11,892 nt of DNA from an uncultured Chlamydiae bacterium (GCA_945957075.1 CAMFJP010000029.1:1-11892), one strand, 5' to 3'; counted from the stretch's first letter, positions 1-7,393 are shown. The notes: generated by a model from the letters alone, not told the origin. Program-made: numbers and translations.

Positions 1-360
1 AAAATAGGAGCTTTCACGTGGGCCCACGGGCTTAAAAAACCCAAAGTTCAGGTTAGTAGCAGAAGCAACTGTCATCGCAAGAAAAAGTAGACCCTCTGCA
101 GTCGCATCTTCATCCTCTGGATTAGTAGGAGATGGAGATCTTATTACATCCAATACACGGATGTCCCGATCTGCAAGCTCACAATGCAGCTCATCAAAGC
201 CACAATCCACTAAATCTGGTTCAAGGGAGAAGCCGCGCCAGACACGGGTAAAAAGATCTGCGCACGATCTATGCGTCCAAGTAAGATCCATCTCTCCTGG
301 TAAGCTAAAATTCCCATCCATCCAATCGGCACATATCATATAAACAAGCTGCATACTCAT
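1..360 (-). CDS. Unrecognised protein, 5' part only (runs off the left edge)
   Basis: An open frame of 120 codons starts with ATG at 360-358 and stays open to the edge of the window, so the C-terminus is missing. The start lies 8 nt after the holB stop, as expected for the last gene of a packed operon. No clear Shine-Dalgarno is visible, and a second Met two codons on (MSMQL) is an alternative start. The product begins MSMQLVYMICADWMDG and continues with a Trp-rich and acidic stretch (for example LEPDLVDCGFDELHCE, around residues 46-61). There is no signal peptide or membrane segment and no motif I recognise. In C. trachomatis I recall a different gene (6-phosphogluconolactonase) next to holB, and this sequence does not look like that enzyme. 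Reality of the gene rests on the open frame, its position and its protein-like composition; function is unknown. Confidence 0.55.
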   Translation of the reverse strand, partial: MSMQLVYMICADWMDGNFSLPGEMDLTWTHRSCADLFTRVWRGFSLEPDLVDCGFDELHCELADRDIRVLDVIRSPSPTNPEDEDATAEGLLFLAMTVASATNLNFGFFKPVGPRESSYF

Positions 361-368
361 AAGTATCG

Positions 369-1121
369 TTAAAAATTTATATCAGTGAAAAAAGCCCGCA
401 AACACGTGCGCAATTTCGTATGGCGCTGAGCGGCTGTTCGGCAACGGCTAAGAGCTGAAAAAATACGCTCAAAAGATGGCAGTTTTATCCTAGAAAGTTC
501 CTGCATGAGCTCTGCTTTATATGCTGCATAATGCAAAGGAACCTCAACACCCAAAGCAAGAATATGCAAATCTCGATACCAAAAAAGGATCTCCTCCCAA
601 AGCATATCCAGCCACTGCATATCTGACTCTGGCTGCAATGACTCTATCTCCGCATAAGCAAATGAAGCTGCAGGTTCTCTATAACATGATGTAAAAAGAG
701 TAACCAAATGCTTGTGTTCAATAGAGGCATTTCTCTTTCCAGGAAACACAAGTCTACGGCATCTTGCCACGAGCGTTGGAAGCATCAGCTTGTCATCTCT
801 AGCAATAAAAATAATCAAGGTGTCAGCAGGAGGCTCTTCGCACACCTTTAAAAGCGCATTTGCACAAATAGAAGACATTTGATGCGCTTCTTCAAATACA
901 AATATTTTTTTTTGCGCCGAAAAGGGAGGCAAGAACATTTCTTGAATACACAAGCCAACAGACTCTATAGAATGTGACCCCCCTTTACCTTCAGGAAAGC
1001 ATACATGGACATCTGGATGGGTTGTAGAAGAGGGAATCTGACGCTCTATATACTCAAAGGCTGCTTTATGCGCGCCCTCGCCTAAAAAAAGCAGGGTGCT
1101 TGGAAGATTTATAAAATCCAC
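369..1121 (-). CDS. holB: DNA polymerase III delta-prime-like clamp-loader subunit
   Basis: The 250-residue product resembles the AAA+ clamp-loader subunits (delta-prime/DnaX family) that place the sliding clamp on DNA. Seen: a Walker-B-like strand IFVFEEAH (about residues 73-80), the family signature ANALLKVCEEPP (87-98), a sensor-1 strand TLIIFIARD (101-109), and LPTLVARCRR (114-123) at the place of the SRC arginine-finger motif. The Walker A loop is degenerate (FLGEGAHKAAF, about 12-22), and no four-cysteine zinc module is present, so it should not bind and hydrolyse ATP like DnaX. It is shorter than E. coli delta-prime (about 330 residues), mostly at the C-terminal collar side. Its start overlaps the end of tmk by 13 nt, suggesting translational coupling. 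The assignment as delta-prime rather than a DnaX-like paralogue rests on the lost P-loop and the tmk neighbour, a common pairing in bacteria. Confidence 0.82.
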   Translation of the reverse strand: MDFINLPSTLLFLGEGAHKAAFEYIERQIPSSTTHPDVHVCFPEGKGGSHSIESVGLCIQEMFLPPFSAQKKIFVFEEAHQMSSICANALLKVCEEPPADTLIIFIARDDKLMLPTLVARCRRLVFPGKRNASIEHKHLVTLFTSCYREPAASFAYAEIESLQPESDMQWLDMLWEEILFWYRDLHILALGVEVPLHYAAYKAELMQELSRIKLPSFERIFSALSRCRTAAQRHTKLRTCLRAFFTDINF

Positions 1122-1720
1122 TGGAGAGCCTCGTCCACAAGAGCAGAAACTGGCTTTAGAGCATCTAACACATGAATACGATGAGGATATTTTTTTGCAA
1201 GATCAAGATAAATGGCTCGAATGCGCTCATGAACATTTAATTGCTCTTTTTCCATACGGTCTGGGATCTGTCCCCTACCCGCTGCACGCACAGCCCCTTC
1301 GTGTGGGTCGATATCTAAATAAAAAGTCAGACTAGGCTCAAGATCTTGACTTGCAAAAGCACAAAGGTTTTCCAAAAAAGCCACATCAAAGTTGCGCGCT
1401 CCCCCCTGATAGGCAATTGTCGAATCATTAAATCGATCGCAAAGAACAAGCGCACCTGCTTTAAGAGCTGGAATAATCACCTCTTCAACATGTTGGGCTC
1501 GATCAGCAAGAAATAAAAAAAGTTCAGCCCTAGAAGAAAGAAGAGCATGATCTTTATGTAAAAGCAAAGAGCGCAAAGAGGCCCCGAGCGCTGTCCCCCC
1601 AGGAGCCCTTGTCATGAGCACCTTTTCCCCACGGGCTTCAAGTAAAGGGTAGAGAGCAGCAACTAGGGTTGTTTTTCCTGCCCCCTCTCCTCCTTCAAAG
1701 GTAACAAATCGACCAGTCAT
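1109..1720 (-). CDS. tmk: Thymidylate kinase (dTMP kinase)
   Basis: A cytoplasmic enzyme that phosphorylates dTMP to dTDP with ATP, an essential step to dTTP for replication. The 203-residue length is normal. Seen: P-loop FEGGEGAGKTT (8-18), dTMP-site loop TRAPGG (37-42), the DRF motif within LCDRFNDSTIAYQGG (93-107), and an Arg-bearing lid AAGRGQIPDRME (146-157). The lid arginines together with no basic residue inside the P-loop fit the type II, E. coli-like kinases. The usual TREPGG reads TRAPGG here, a substitution of the Glu. The ATG shares one base with the gyrA stop (TAATG), and the Shine-Dalgarno AGGGAG lies inside the last codons of gyrA, so translation is probably coupled. Confidence 0.96.
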   Translation of the reverse strand: MTGRFVTFEGGEGAGKTTLVAALYPLLEARGEKVLMTRAPGGTALGASLRSLLLHKDHALLSSRAELFLFLADRAQHVEEVIIPALKAGALVLCDRFNDSTIAYQGGARNFDVAFLENLCAFASQDLEPSLTFYLDIDPHEGAVRAAGRGQIPDRMEKEQLNVHERIRAIYLDLAKKYPHRIHVLDALKPVSALVDEALQWIL

Positions 1721-4167
1721 TATACTCCCTGTGGGGCAGCTTCCAATTTTTGCAGCGCAACTAGAACATCGTTATCCTGCAAATGCACAAGACGTACCCC
1801 TTGCGTCGATCTTCCCATCACGCGCACATCATCCATAGAAGTGCGTAGCGTCTGTCCACCCACAGACATCATGACAACGCTGTCGTGATCTGTAACAGAA
1901 ATCGCGCCAATCACAGGCCCATTGCGCTCGCTTGTAATAATCGATCTAACCCCAACGCCGCCACGCTTGGCGAGCCTAAAATCCTCAACCTTAGAGCGCT
2001 TTCCATATCCATTAGCGCACACAACAAGCAGCGTCTCATCTCCTTTTACAACCTCGCAAGAAACTACAGCATCGTTTTTATCGCGCAAAGTCACCCCTTT
2101 AACACCCCGAGCCACCCTACCTACAGCTCTGACGTCCTGCTGATCAAAACGAACAGCCATCCCCTCTTTTGTAAAGAGCATGATAAGCTGTCCTTCTTTA
2201 ACAATACGCGCTGCGATGAGCTCATCGCCTTCATCGATGTTAATTGCAAACACGCCCTTTCGCCTTGGTGAACTAAACGCCGTCATTTCTGTCTTTTTCA
2301 CAACGCCCTGACGTGTACATAGTAAAATGCAACCTGGCTCTTCAAAGTTTTTTACTTTTAATACAGCAGCGATTTTCTCTCCTTGCTGTATGTCCTCTAA
2401 AAGGTTAACAAGCGGCTTACCCTTAGACCTTCTACCTGTTTCTGGTATCTGCCAGGCTTTTAGCCAATAGCATCTGCCAAGACTTGTGAAAATTAGCAGG
2501 TAATCATGGGTTGAAGCGACATAAATATCTTTGAGTGTATCTGTCTCTTTCTTCATATCCATACCAATCACACCAAGGCCACCACGGCGCTGCTCTCTAA
2601 AAGTGTCGGCTGGCATACGTTTAATATAATCGTCGCTGGAAATGGTGATAATTACCTGTTCATCAGGGATCAGGTCCTCTACATTAAACTCACCCTCAGC
2701 TGCCACAATTTTTGTCTTTCGATCGGAAACGTGGTGCCTTTTAAGTTCGTGTAATTCATCTTTTATGATACCGCGCACAAGACCCTCATCAGCTAAAACA
2801 GCTCTAAAATGGGCTATTTTTGCCAAAAGATCTGTATGCTCAGCTTCAATTTTTTCTCTTTCAAGTCCTGTTAATTGATAAAGGCGCAGCTCTAAAACAG
2901 CCTGAGCCTGTCTCTCTGTAAGACCATATTGAGCAATTAACGCCCCCTTGGCCTCCTCTCTACTCGCACTATGACGAATAAGGCGAACAACAGCATCAAG
3001 ATGATCCAGCGCCTTTAAATACCCTTCTAAAATATGAGCTCTGGCTTCTGCTTTAGCAAGTTCAAAGTGCGTGCGTCTACGAATAACTTCAATGCGATGA
3101 TCAATCCATGCTAAAATCATCTGACGGACGTTCATTGTCCTTGGCAATCCCTTGTCCAAGGCTAGCATGTTACAGCCAAACGTGACCTGAAGATCTGTAA
3201 ACTTATAGAGTTGGTTTATTGTCACATCGGGGATTTCCCCACGCTTTAGCTCAATTACAACCCGCATCCCCTCTTTATCCGATTCATCCCGAATATCAGA
3301 AATACCTGGAAGGGTTTTGGCATGCACAAGCTCTGCAATTTTTTGTATCAAGACAGCCTTACTAATATTGTAGGGAATTTCATCGATCACAATGCGTTGT
3401 CTATCTCCCTCCAGGTCCTCTACATGCAAAAGACCACGCAAAATAACCTTACCCCTTCCTGTATGAAAAGCATCTTGAACACCCTTCATACCACAAATAA
3501 CGCCACCTGTTGGAAAATCTGGGGCTGGCATCACCTGCATGATATCTTCAACACTAGCCTCTGGACGATCGATAAGCAAAGTAGTGGCAGCGATTAGCTC
3601 TCCAAGATTGTGAGGTGGAATATTTGTAGCCATCCCAACGGCAATCCCAGAAGAGCCATTCGCGAGCAAATTAGGAAACTTAGCCGGAAAAACAACCGGC
3701 TCATGCTTGGTTTCATCATAGTTGGGAACAAGATCGACTGTATCTTTTTCAAGATCTTGCATCAACGCAATAGAAGCGTGGGTAAGTCTAGCTTCTGTAT
3801 AACGCATCGCAGCTGCCATATCACCATCAACAGAGCCAAAATTTCCCTGACCATCGACAAGACCATAGCGCATCGCCCAACTTTGGGCCATACGAACAAG
3901 GGTTGGGTAAATCACCGTCTCACCATGAGGGTGATAATCACCTGAAGTGTCCCCACAAATCTTCGCGCACTTTCTATGCTTGCCTCCTGGAGACAAATTC
4001 AATTGATGCATAGCGTAAAGAATGCGTCTTTGTGAGGGCTTTAGACCATCGCGAACATCTGGAAGCGCTCTTGCAATAATGACAGACATCGAGTAGCGCA
4101 AATAGCTTTCCTTGACCTCTTCTTCGATATTGCGTGGAACAATCGTATCATCTTGTGTGTAGGACAT
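1720..4167 (-). CDS. gyrA: DNA gyrase subunit A
   Basis: The DNA breakage-reunion subunit of gyrase, which with GyrB introduces negative supercoils. The 815-residue protein has the normal N-terminal core (RALPDVRDGLKPSQRRILYAM, 33-53), the quinolone-determining loop GDYHPHGETVIYPTLVRMAQ (76-95), and the catalytic tyrosine Y123 in AAAMRYTEARL. A C-terminal beta-pinwheel begins near residue 500 and carries the GyrA box QRRGGLG (526-532), the DNA-wrapping signature that separates GyrA from ParC. The residue matching E. coli Ser83 is Thr84 and that matching Asp87 is Pro88. The ATG at 4167 has an AAGGAG Shine-Dalgarno 8 nt upstream. The gene starts 26 nt after the gyrB stop. Chlamydiae also carry a second gyrA/gyrB-like pair (topoisomerase IV type), but the GyrA box and gyrB-tmk context favour true GyrA. 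Confidence 0.98.
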   Translation of the reverse strand: MSYTQDDTIVPRNIEEEVKESYLRYSMSVIIARALPDVRDGLKPSQRRILYAMHQLNLSPGGKHRKCAKICGDTSGDYHPHGETVIYPTLVRMAQSWAMRYGLVDGQGNFGSVDGDMAAAMRYTEARLTHASIALMQDLEKDTVDLVPNYDETKHEPVVFPAKFPNLLANGSSGIAVGMATNIPPHNLGELIAATTLLIDRPEASVEDIMQVMPAPDFPTGGVICGMKGVQDAFHTGRGKVILRGLLHVEDLEGDRQRIVIDEIPYNISKAVLIQKIAELVHAKTLPGISDIRDESDKEGMRVVIELKRGEIPDVTINQLYKFTDLQVTFGCNMLALDKGLPRTMNVRQMILAWIDHRIEVIRRRTHFELAKAEARAHILEGYLKALDHLDAVVRLIRHSASREEAKGALIAQYGLTERQAQAVLELRLYQLTGLEREKIEAEHTDLLAKIAHFRAVLADEGLVRGIIKDELHELKRHHVSDRKTKIVAAEGEFNVEDLIPDEQVIITISSDDYIKRMPADTFREQRRGGLGVIGMDMKKETDTLKDIYVASTHDYLLIFTSLGRCYWLKAWQIPETGRRSKGKPLVNLLEDIQQGEKIAAVLKVKNFEEPGCILLCTRQGVVKKTEMTAFSSPRRKGVFAINIDEGDELIAARIVKEGQLIMLFTKEGMAVRFDQQDVRAVGRVARGVKGVTLRDKNDAVVSCEVVKGDETLLVVCANGYGKRSKVEDFRLAKRGGVGVRSIITSERNGPVIGAISVTDHDSVVMMSVGGQTLRTSMDDVRVMGRSTQGVRLVHLQDNDVLVALQKLEAAPQGV

Positions 4168-4193
4168 GTCGCAAGCTCCTTATACCTTAGGTG

Positions 4194-6668
4194 TTATATG
4201 TCCAAATTTTTAATTGAAAGGGCGCGCTGCTGAATAAATTTTCTGCGCGGGGGCACATCCTCTCCCATAAGCATCGTAAAAATATGATCGGCAGCTACAG
4301 CATCTGGAAGTGTTACAAGTATCAAGGTGCGCTTGGCAGGCTCCATCGTTGTCTCTTGAAGCTGATCTGCATTCATTTCGCCAAGACCCTTATACCGTTG
4401 AATTTCAATTCCCTTTCGGCCGTTAACACGCAAATGCTCAACACACTCTTTCAAAGTATAAACAGGTGTTTCTCTGCCCTCATCATCTAAAAGATCACAT
4501 AGCTTACCATCAACTGTGTAGTAATGATCCAAAGCAAAACCAAGAGTTGACAGCTCGGTCCGAAGACGCGTTAACATCTCTTCTTCATACAGCTCTACGC
4601 AAGGCAGTGCCACCGGATGAAAAAGTTCCATATCAGCAGTCTTTTCTTTTTCAGGCACAAGCGCTAATTTCTTTTCATGAACCTGTCTTTGCAAAGACTC
4701 GTCTTCTTCTTTAAGAGCTGCAAATTCTTCTTCAGAATAGATAAAACGCTCCTCTTCACCCATCTTGACCTGGAATCTAGGGAGCCTTCCCATGGCATCT
4801 TTTGCAGCTAAAAACTCACGAAACGGAATCCCCTTCCTCTCTATCGAAGAAATAAAATTCTCAAACTCTCGAACTGAGTTCACAAGAAGCTCAAGCTTGT
4901 CTTTATCCATTACGTCTGCATGTCCTGCCAAACGCACATGAATATCGCTCATACCAAGCTTTAAAACATATTCATCCATTTCCTTTTCACTATGAATATA
5001 GCGACTTACCTTCTTACGCGTTACTCTGTAAAGAGGTGGCTGGGCAATATAAACAAAGCCGTTTTCAATAAGAGCTGGCATATGACGATAAAAGAAAGTC
5101 AACAGAAGAGTACGAATATGAGAACCATCGACATCCGCATCCGTCATGATGATAATTTTATGATAGCGAAGCTTATCGATATTAAAGTTGTCTTTTCCAA
5201 TTCCACAACCAAAGGCTGCAACCATAGCGCCCACCTCTTGGTTTTGAAGAATTTTTTCCAAACGCGCTTTTTCAACGTTCAAAATTTTTCCACGAATAGG
5301 CAAAACGGCTTGGAACCTGCGATCGCGTCCAGATTTAGCGGAGCCTCCAGCAGAATCCCCTTCCACAATAAAAATCTCACAAAGAGCTGGATCTTTCTCC
5401 TGACAGTCGGTCAACTTGCCAGGTAGTCTTGCGCTATCAAGCGCTGTCTTGCGCAGTGTCAGCTCTCTTGCTTTTTTTGCAGCTTCACGCGCCTGCGCTG
5501 CAATAATCGCCTTTTCTACAATTGATCTGGATATAGCAGGATTTTCTTCTAAAAAAACAGCAAGCTCTTCGCCAACTATTTGCTGTACAACAGAGCCAAC
5601 ATCGCTATTGCCAAGCTTTTGCTTTGTCTGACCTTCAAATTGCGGATTTGGCACCTTTAAGGAAAGCACAGCCGTCAAGCCCTCCCGCATATCATCCCCT
5701 GCAACAGAGATTTTCTCATTTTTCAGCAGCTGGTGACCCTTAATATATTGATTTAAAACACGGGTTAGGGCCGTAGAAAACCCTGTGATATGCGTCCCCC
5801 CCTGTTTTGTTGCAATATTATTGACATAGGAGTGGACATTTTCTGTATACGTGTCATTCCATTGCATAGCCACTTCAAACTCAACAACCCCATCTGAAAC
5901 GTCTTTAGAGCCTTTGATATAAATAGGCTTTGGAAAAAGAGGCACTTTATTTTCATTAAGGTAACTAACAAAAGAAGATACCCCCCCTTCATAACAAAAG
6001 CTAACATCGGGGTGTTCTGTATCACGCTCGTCTCGAAAATTAATCTGAATGCCACGGTTTAAAAACGCAAGCTCGCGCAAACGCTTAAGCAGCACATCGT
6101 AGTCGCAACTAACAACACTAAAAATTGTGTCGTCTGGCCAAAACTGAACAGAGGTCCCTCTATGCTTTGTCTCGCCAACAACGTGCAGTTGATGCGTTGG
6201 TTTTCCTCTACTAAAGTCCATAGCATAGACTGTACCATTTTGAGATACTTCGACATGAAGCTTTTTAGAGAGTGCATTAACACAAGAGACGCCGACTCCA
6301 TGCAAGCCCCCAGAGACCTTATAGGATCCCTTATCAAATTTACCGCCCGCATGCAAAACAGTCATAACAACTTCCAAGGCACTCACATCCCTTCCCTGCT
6401 TAGCCGATTCCTTTTCATGACGCCCGACAGGAATCCCACGCCCATTATCTGATACGGTAATAGAAAGATCTTTGTTCAATACCACATCAATTTGCGTACA
6501 ATAGCCGGCCATTGCCTCGTCAATACTGTTATCCACAACTTCGTACACTAGTTGATGCAAACCATTGATATGCGTATCCCCAATGTACATACCGGGACGC
6601 TCTCGTACCGCCTGCAGCCCCTCTAATACAGTAATAGAGCTGGCGTCATATCCTTTTACTTCTGTCAT
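4194..6668 (-). CDS. gyrB: DNA gyrase subunit B
   Basis: The ATPase and TOPRIM subunit of gyrase, partner of the adjacent gyrA. From the ATG at 6668 it has 824 residues. A GTG three codons upstream (6677-6675) is an alternative start, but an AGG 11 nt before the ATG and the length of the N-terminus in relatives favour the ATG. Seen: GHKL ATPase with the catalytic Glu in YEVVDNSIDEA (E43), DNGRGIP (74-80) and GGLHGVGVS (120-128); the transducer loop QTK (347-349); TOPRIM EGDSAGG (436-442) and metal-binding DADVD (510-514); and the C-terminal IQRYKGLGEMNADQLQ signature. A short insertion, HEKESAKQGRDVSALE, before the LHAGGKF stretch and the C-terminal NLDI are features I recall from Chlamydia GyrB. 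An acidic, poorly conserved linker lies between the TOPRIM and the C-terminal signature. Confidence 0.98.
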   Translation of the reverse strand: MTEVKGYDASSITVLEGLQAVRERPGMYIGDTHINGLHQLVYEVVDNSIDEAMAGYCTQIDVVLNKDLSITVSDNGRGIPVGRHEKESAKQGRDVSALEVVMTVLHAGGKFDKGSYKVSGGLHGVGVSCVNALSKKLHVEVSQNGTVYAMDFSRGKPTHQLHVVGETKHRGTSVQFWPDDTIFSVVSCDYDVLLKRLRELAFLNRGIQINFRDERDTEHPDVSFCYEGGVSSFVSYLNENKVPLFPKPIYIKGSKDVSDGVVEFEVAMQWNDTYTENVHSYVNNIATKQGGTHITGFSTALTRVLNQYIKGHQLLKNEKISVAGDDMREGLTAVLSLKVPNPQFEGQTKQKLGNSDVGSVVQQIVGEELAVFLEENPAISRSIVEKAIIAAQAREAAKKARELTLRKTALDSARLPGKLTDCQEKDPALCEIFIVEGDSAGGSAKSGRDRRFQAVLPIRGKILNVEKARLEKILQNQEVGAMVAAFGCGIGKDNFNIDKLRYHKIIIMTDADVDGSHIRTLLLTFFYRHMPALIENGFVYIAQPPLYRVTRKKVSRYIHSEKEMDEYVLKLGMSDIHVRLAGHADVMDKDKLELLVNSVREFENFISSIERKGIPFREFLAAKDAMGRLPRFQVKMGEEERFIYSEEEFAALKEEDESLQRQVHEKKLALVPEKEKTADMELFHPVALPCVELYEEEMLTRLRTELSTLGFALDHYYTVDGKLCDLLDDEGRETPVYTLKECVEHLRVNGRKGIEIQRYKGLGEMNADQLQETTMEPAKRTLILVTLPDAVAADHIFTMLMGEDVPPRRKFIQQRALSIKNLDI

Positions 6669-6733
6669 TGTAGTCACAACCTAAATTTATACCGTTTATC
6701 AACGACGATACCATTTGATGCGATTATCAGCTA

Positions 6734-7063
6734 CTATCCGATGCGAAATGCGATATCGCGAATATCTGCATGTGGAAATTGCTTACGCAAGATTCTAATT
6801 AACCGAGGTTTTTCATTCTGAACCAGCAAGCTGTACAGCGTAGAATTTTTAACAATGACCCTCAATACTCCCGAGGAAAATCCAATCGCTTGCGTCATGG
6901 GAGCGTATTTTTCTCCTATAAGCTGGGGCCAAGCCGCAATAATTTCCTCAGGTTTATCCTTACGTGCACGTTGAATACGATTCAAAAATGTAGAAAGCAT
7001 GTCGGCCACAGACTGTGTCGTTGTACACGTACCCGCATTTTCTTTTGCAAAACGACGACGCAT
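6734..7063 (-). CDS. DUF721 / DciA-like protein, probable replicative-helicase loader factor
   Basis: A small basic protein of 109 residues with the DUF721/DciA fold pattern: WPQLIGEKYAPMTQAIGFSSGVLRVIVKNSTLYSLLVQNEKPRLIRILRK (about 45-94), then a strand ending in the IRDIAFRIG C-terminus. The conserved Trp, the W-x-x-(I/V)-(V/I)-G start, the G-x-L-x-V-x-V strand and the ending on a hydrophobic strand are typical. In other bacteria DciA is an ancestral factor that loads or operates the DnaB helicase where DnaC/DnaI loaders are absent. A DUF721 gene next to gyrB is seen in several bacterial groups, and C. trachomatis has one at the same place (CT191, from memory). The ATG is preceded by a perfect AGGAGG (7068-7073) with a short 4-nt spacer. 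Function is inferred from family and context, so no gene symbol is given. Confidence 0.82.
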   Translation of the reverse strand: MRRRFAKENAGTCTTTQSVADMLSTFLNRIQRARKDKPEEIIAAWPQLIGEKYAPMTQAIGFSSGVLRVIVKNSTLYSLLVQNEKPRLIRILRKQFPHADIRDIAFRIG

Positions 7064-7067
7064 ACAT

Positions 7068-7073
7068 CCTCCT
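7068..7073 (-). promoter_or_regulatory. Strong Shine-Dalgarno of the DciA-like gene
   Basis: The minus strand reads AGGAGG followed by ATGT and then the ATG at 7063. It is a full anti-16S match at a short spacing, and it fixes the chosen start. Confidence 0.8.
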
Positions 7074-7130
7074 AGTGCACACCCAGAATTCTGAGTCTAT
7101 ACCAAGCACAATACGATTTCCAGAAAATAA

Positions 7131-7254
7131 CGACAGATTAGACGGTAGACAAAACATCGAAAATCGGCGAGCGCAATAGGCATAGTATTAAGGTCAATAC
7201 GATGTCTATTGCGTTCGCCGATTTTCGATGTTTTGTCTACCGTCTAATCTGTCG
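7131..7254. repeat. Long near-perfect inverted repeat (giant hairpin, MITE-like)
   Basis: The arms at 7131-7179 and 7206-7254 are 49 nt each and complementary with a single mismatch (7171 against 7214, a G-T wobble on one strand). Pairing continues inward through 7180-7189 with 7196-7205, with one G-T wobble (7180/7205) and one mismatch (7184/7201), leaving a 6-nt loop at 7190-7195. Only weak A-T pairing continues outside the arms (7124-7127 with 7258-7261). The element lies between the rpsI terminator and the DciA-like gene. Such length and identity are unlike an ordinary terminator and fit a small palindromic mobile repeat or a recent inverted duplication. No clear target-site duplication is visible, and no transposase is in the window. 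Confidence 0.9.
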
Positions 7255-7302
7255 TGTTTTTTATGGATTTTGGTATTAAATGGACTACAGACCGCTTTTC
7301 TT

Positions 7303-7327
7303 GAGCGCAAGGTGCGCCTCTGCGCTC
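7303..7327 (-). other. GC-rich small hairpin in the leader region
   Basis: GAGCGCA (7303-7309) and TGCGCTC (7321-7327) pair perfectly. Three further pairs, 7310-7312 with 7317-7319, continue the stem past a one-base bulge and close a 4-nt loop. There is no U-run on either side, so it does not look like a terminator. It lies downstream of the candidate TATAAT at 7355-7360 and would be part of the leader RNA of the replication operon if that promoter is used. Confidence 0.5.
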
Positions 7328-7354
7328 TCTGGGGTAAAATCTTATTTAATTCCT

Positions 7355-7360
7355 ATTATA
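7355..7360 (-). promoter_or_regulatory. Candidate -10 box for the dciA-gyrB-gyrA-tmk-holB operon
   Basis: The minus strand carries a perfect TATAAT here, between the rpsI terminator (7394-7438) and the first gene of the operon. The best -35 at 17 nt is poor (TTACGC), so the call depends on the -10 and the location. Transcription from here would give a leader of roughly 285 nt holding both hairpins (7303-7327 and 7131-7254). The remaining DNA between the large hairpin and the gene (7064-7130) shows only a weak TATAGA and no matching -35. Confidence 0.4.
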
Positions 7361-7393
7361 AGACAAAGTCAGCGGCTGCGTAATACCATTTAC

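Noticed and set aside
18..29. 12-bp perfect palindrome CGTGGGCCCACG
   Set aside because: It lies inside the open frame of the partial gene (encoding around KPVGPRE) with no other regulatory context; a chance restriction-like palindrome is the simplest reading.
161..343. Plus-strand frame of 60 codons, Ser/Lys rich
   Set aside because: It is antisense to the better-supported partial gene at 1-360, with low-complexity composition and no ribosome site.
1885..3945. Several plus-strand frames of 70-130 codons opposite gyrA
   Set aside because: All are shadows of a fully conserved gyrA; their compositions are unlike proteins and they lack start signals.
4992..6452. Plus- and minus-strand frames of up to 144 codons within gyrB
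   Set aside because: They overlap conserved catalytic parts of gyrB in other frames and resemble no family.
6669..6733. TATAAA in the dciA-gyrB gap as an internal gyrB promoter
   Set aside because: The hexamer 17 nt upstream (ATGGTA) does not resemble a -35, and the genes fit one transcript.
7084..7093. 10-bp palindrome CAGAATTCTG upstream of the DciA-like gene
   Set aside because: Short, AT-centred and not repeated elsewhere in the window; too weak to call an operator.
7303..7327. GC-rich hairpin considered as a terminator
   Set aside because: Neither strand has a U-run after the stem, and a clear terminator for rpsI already lies at 7394-7438.
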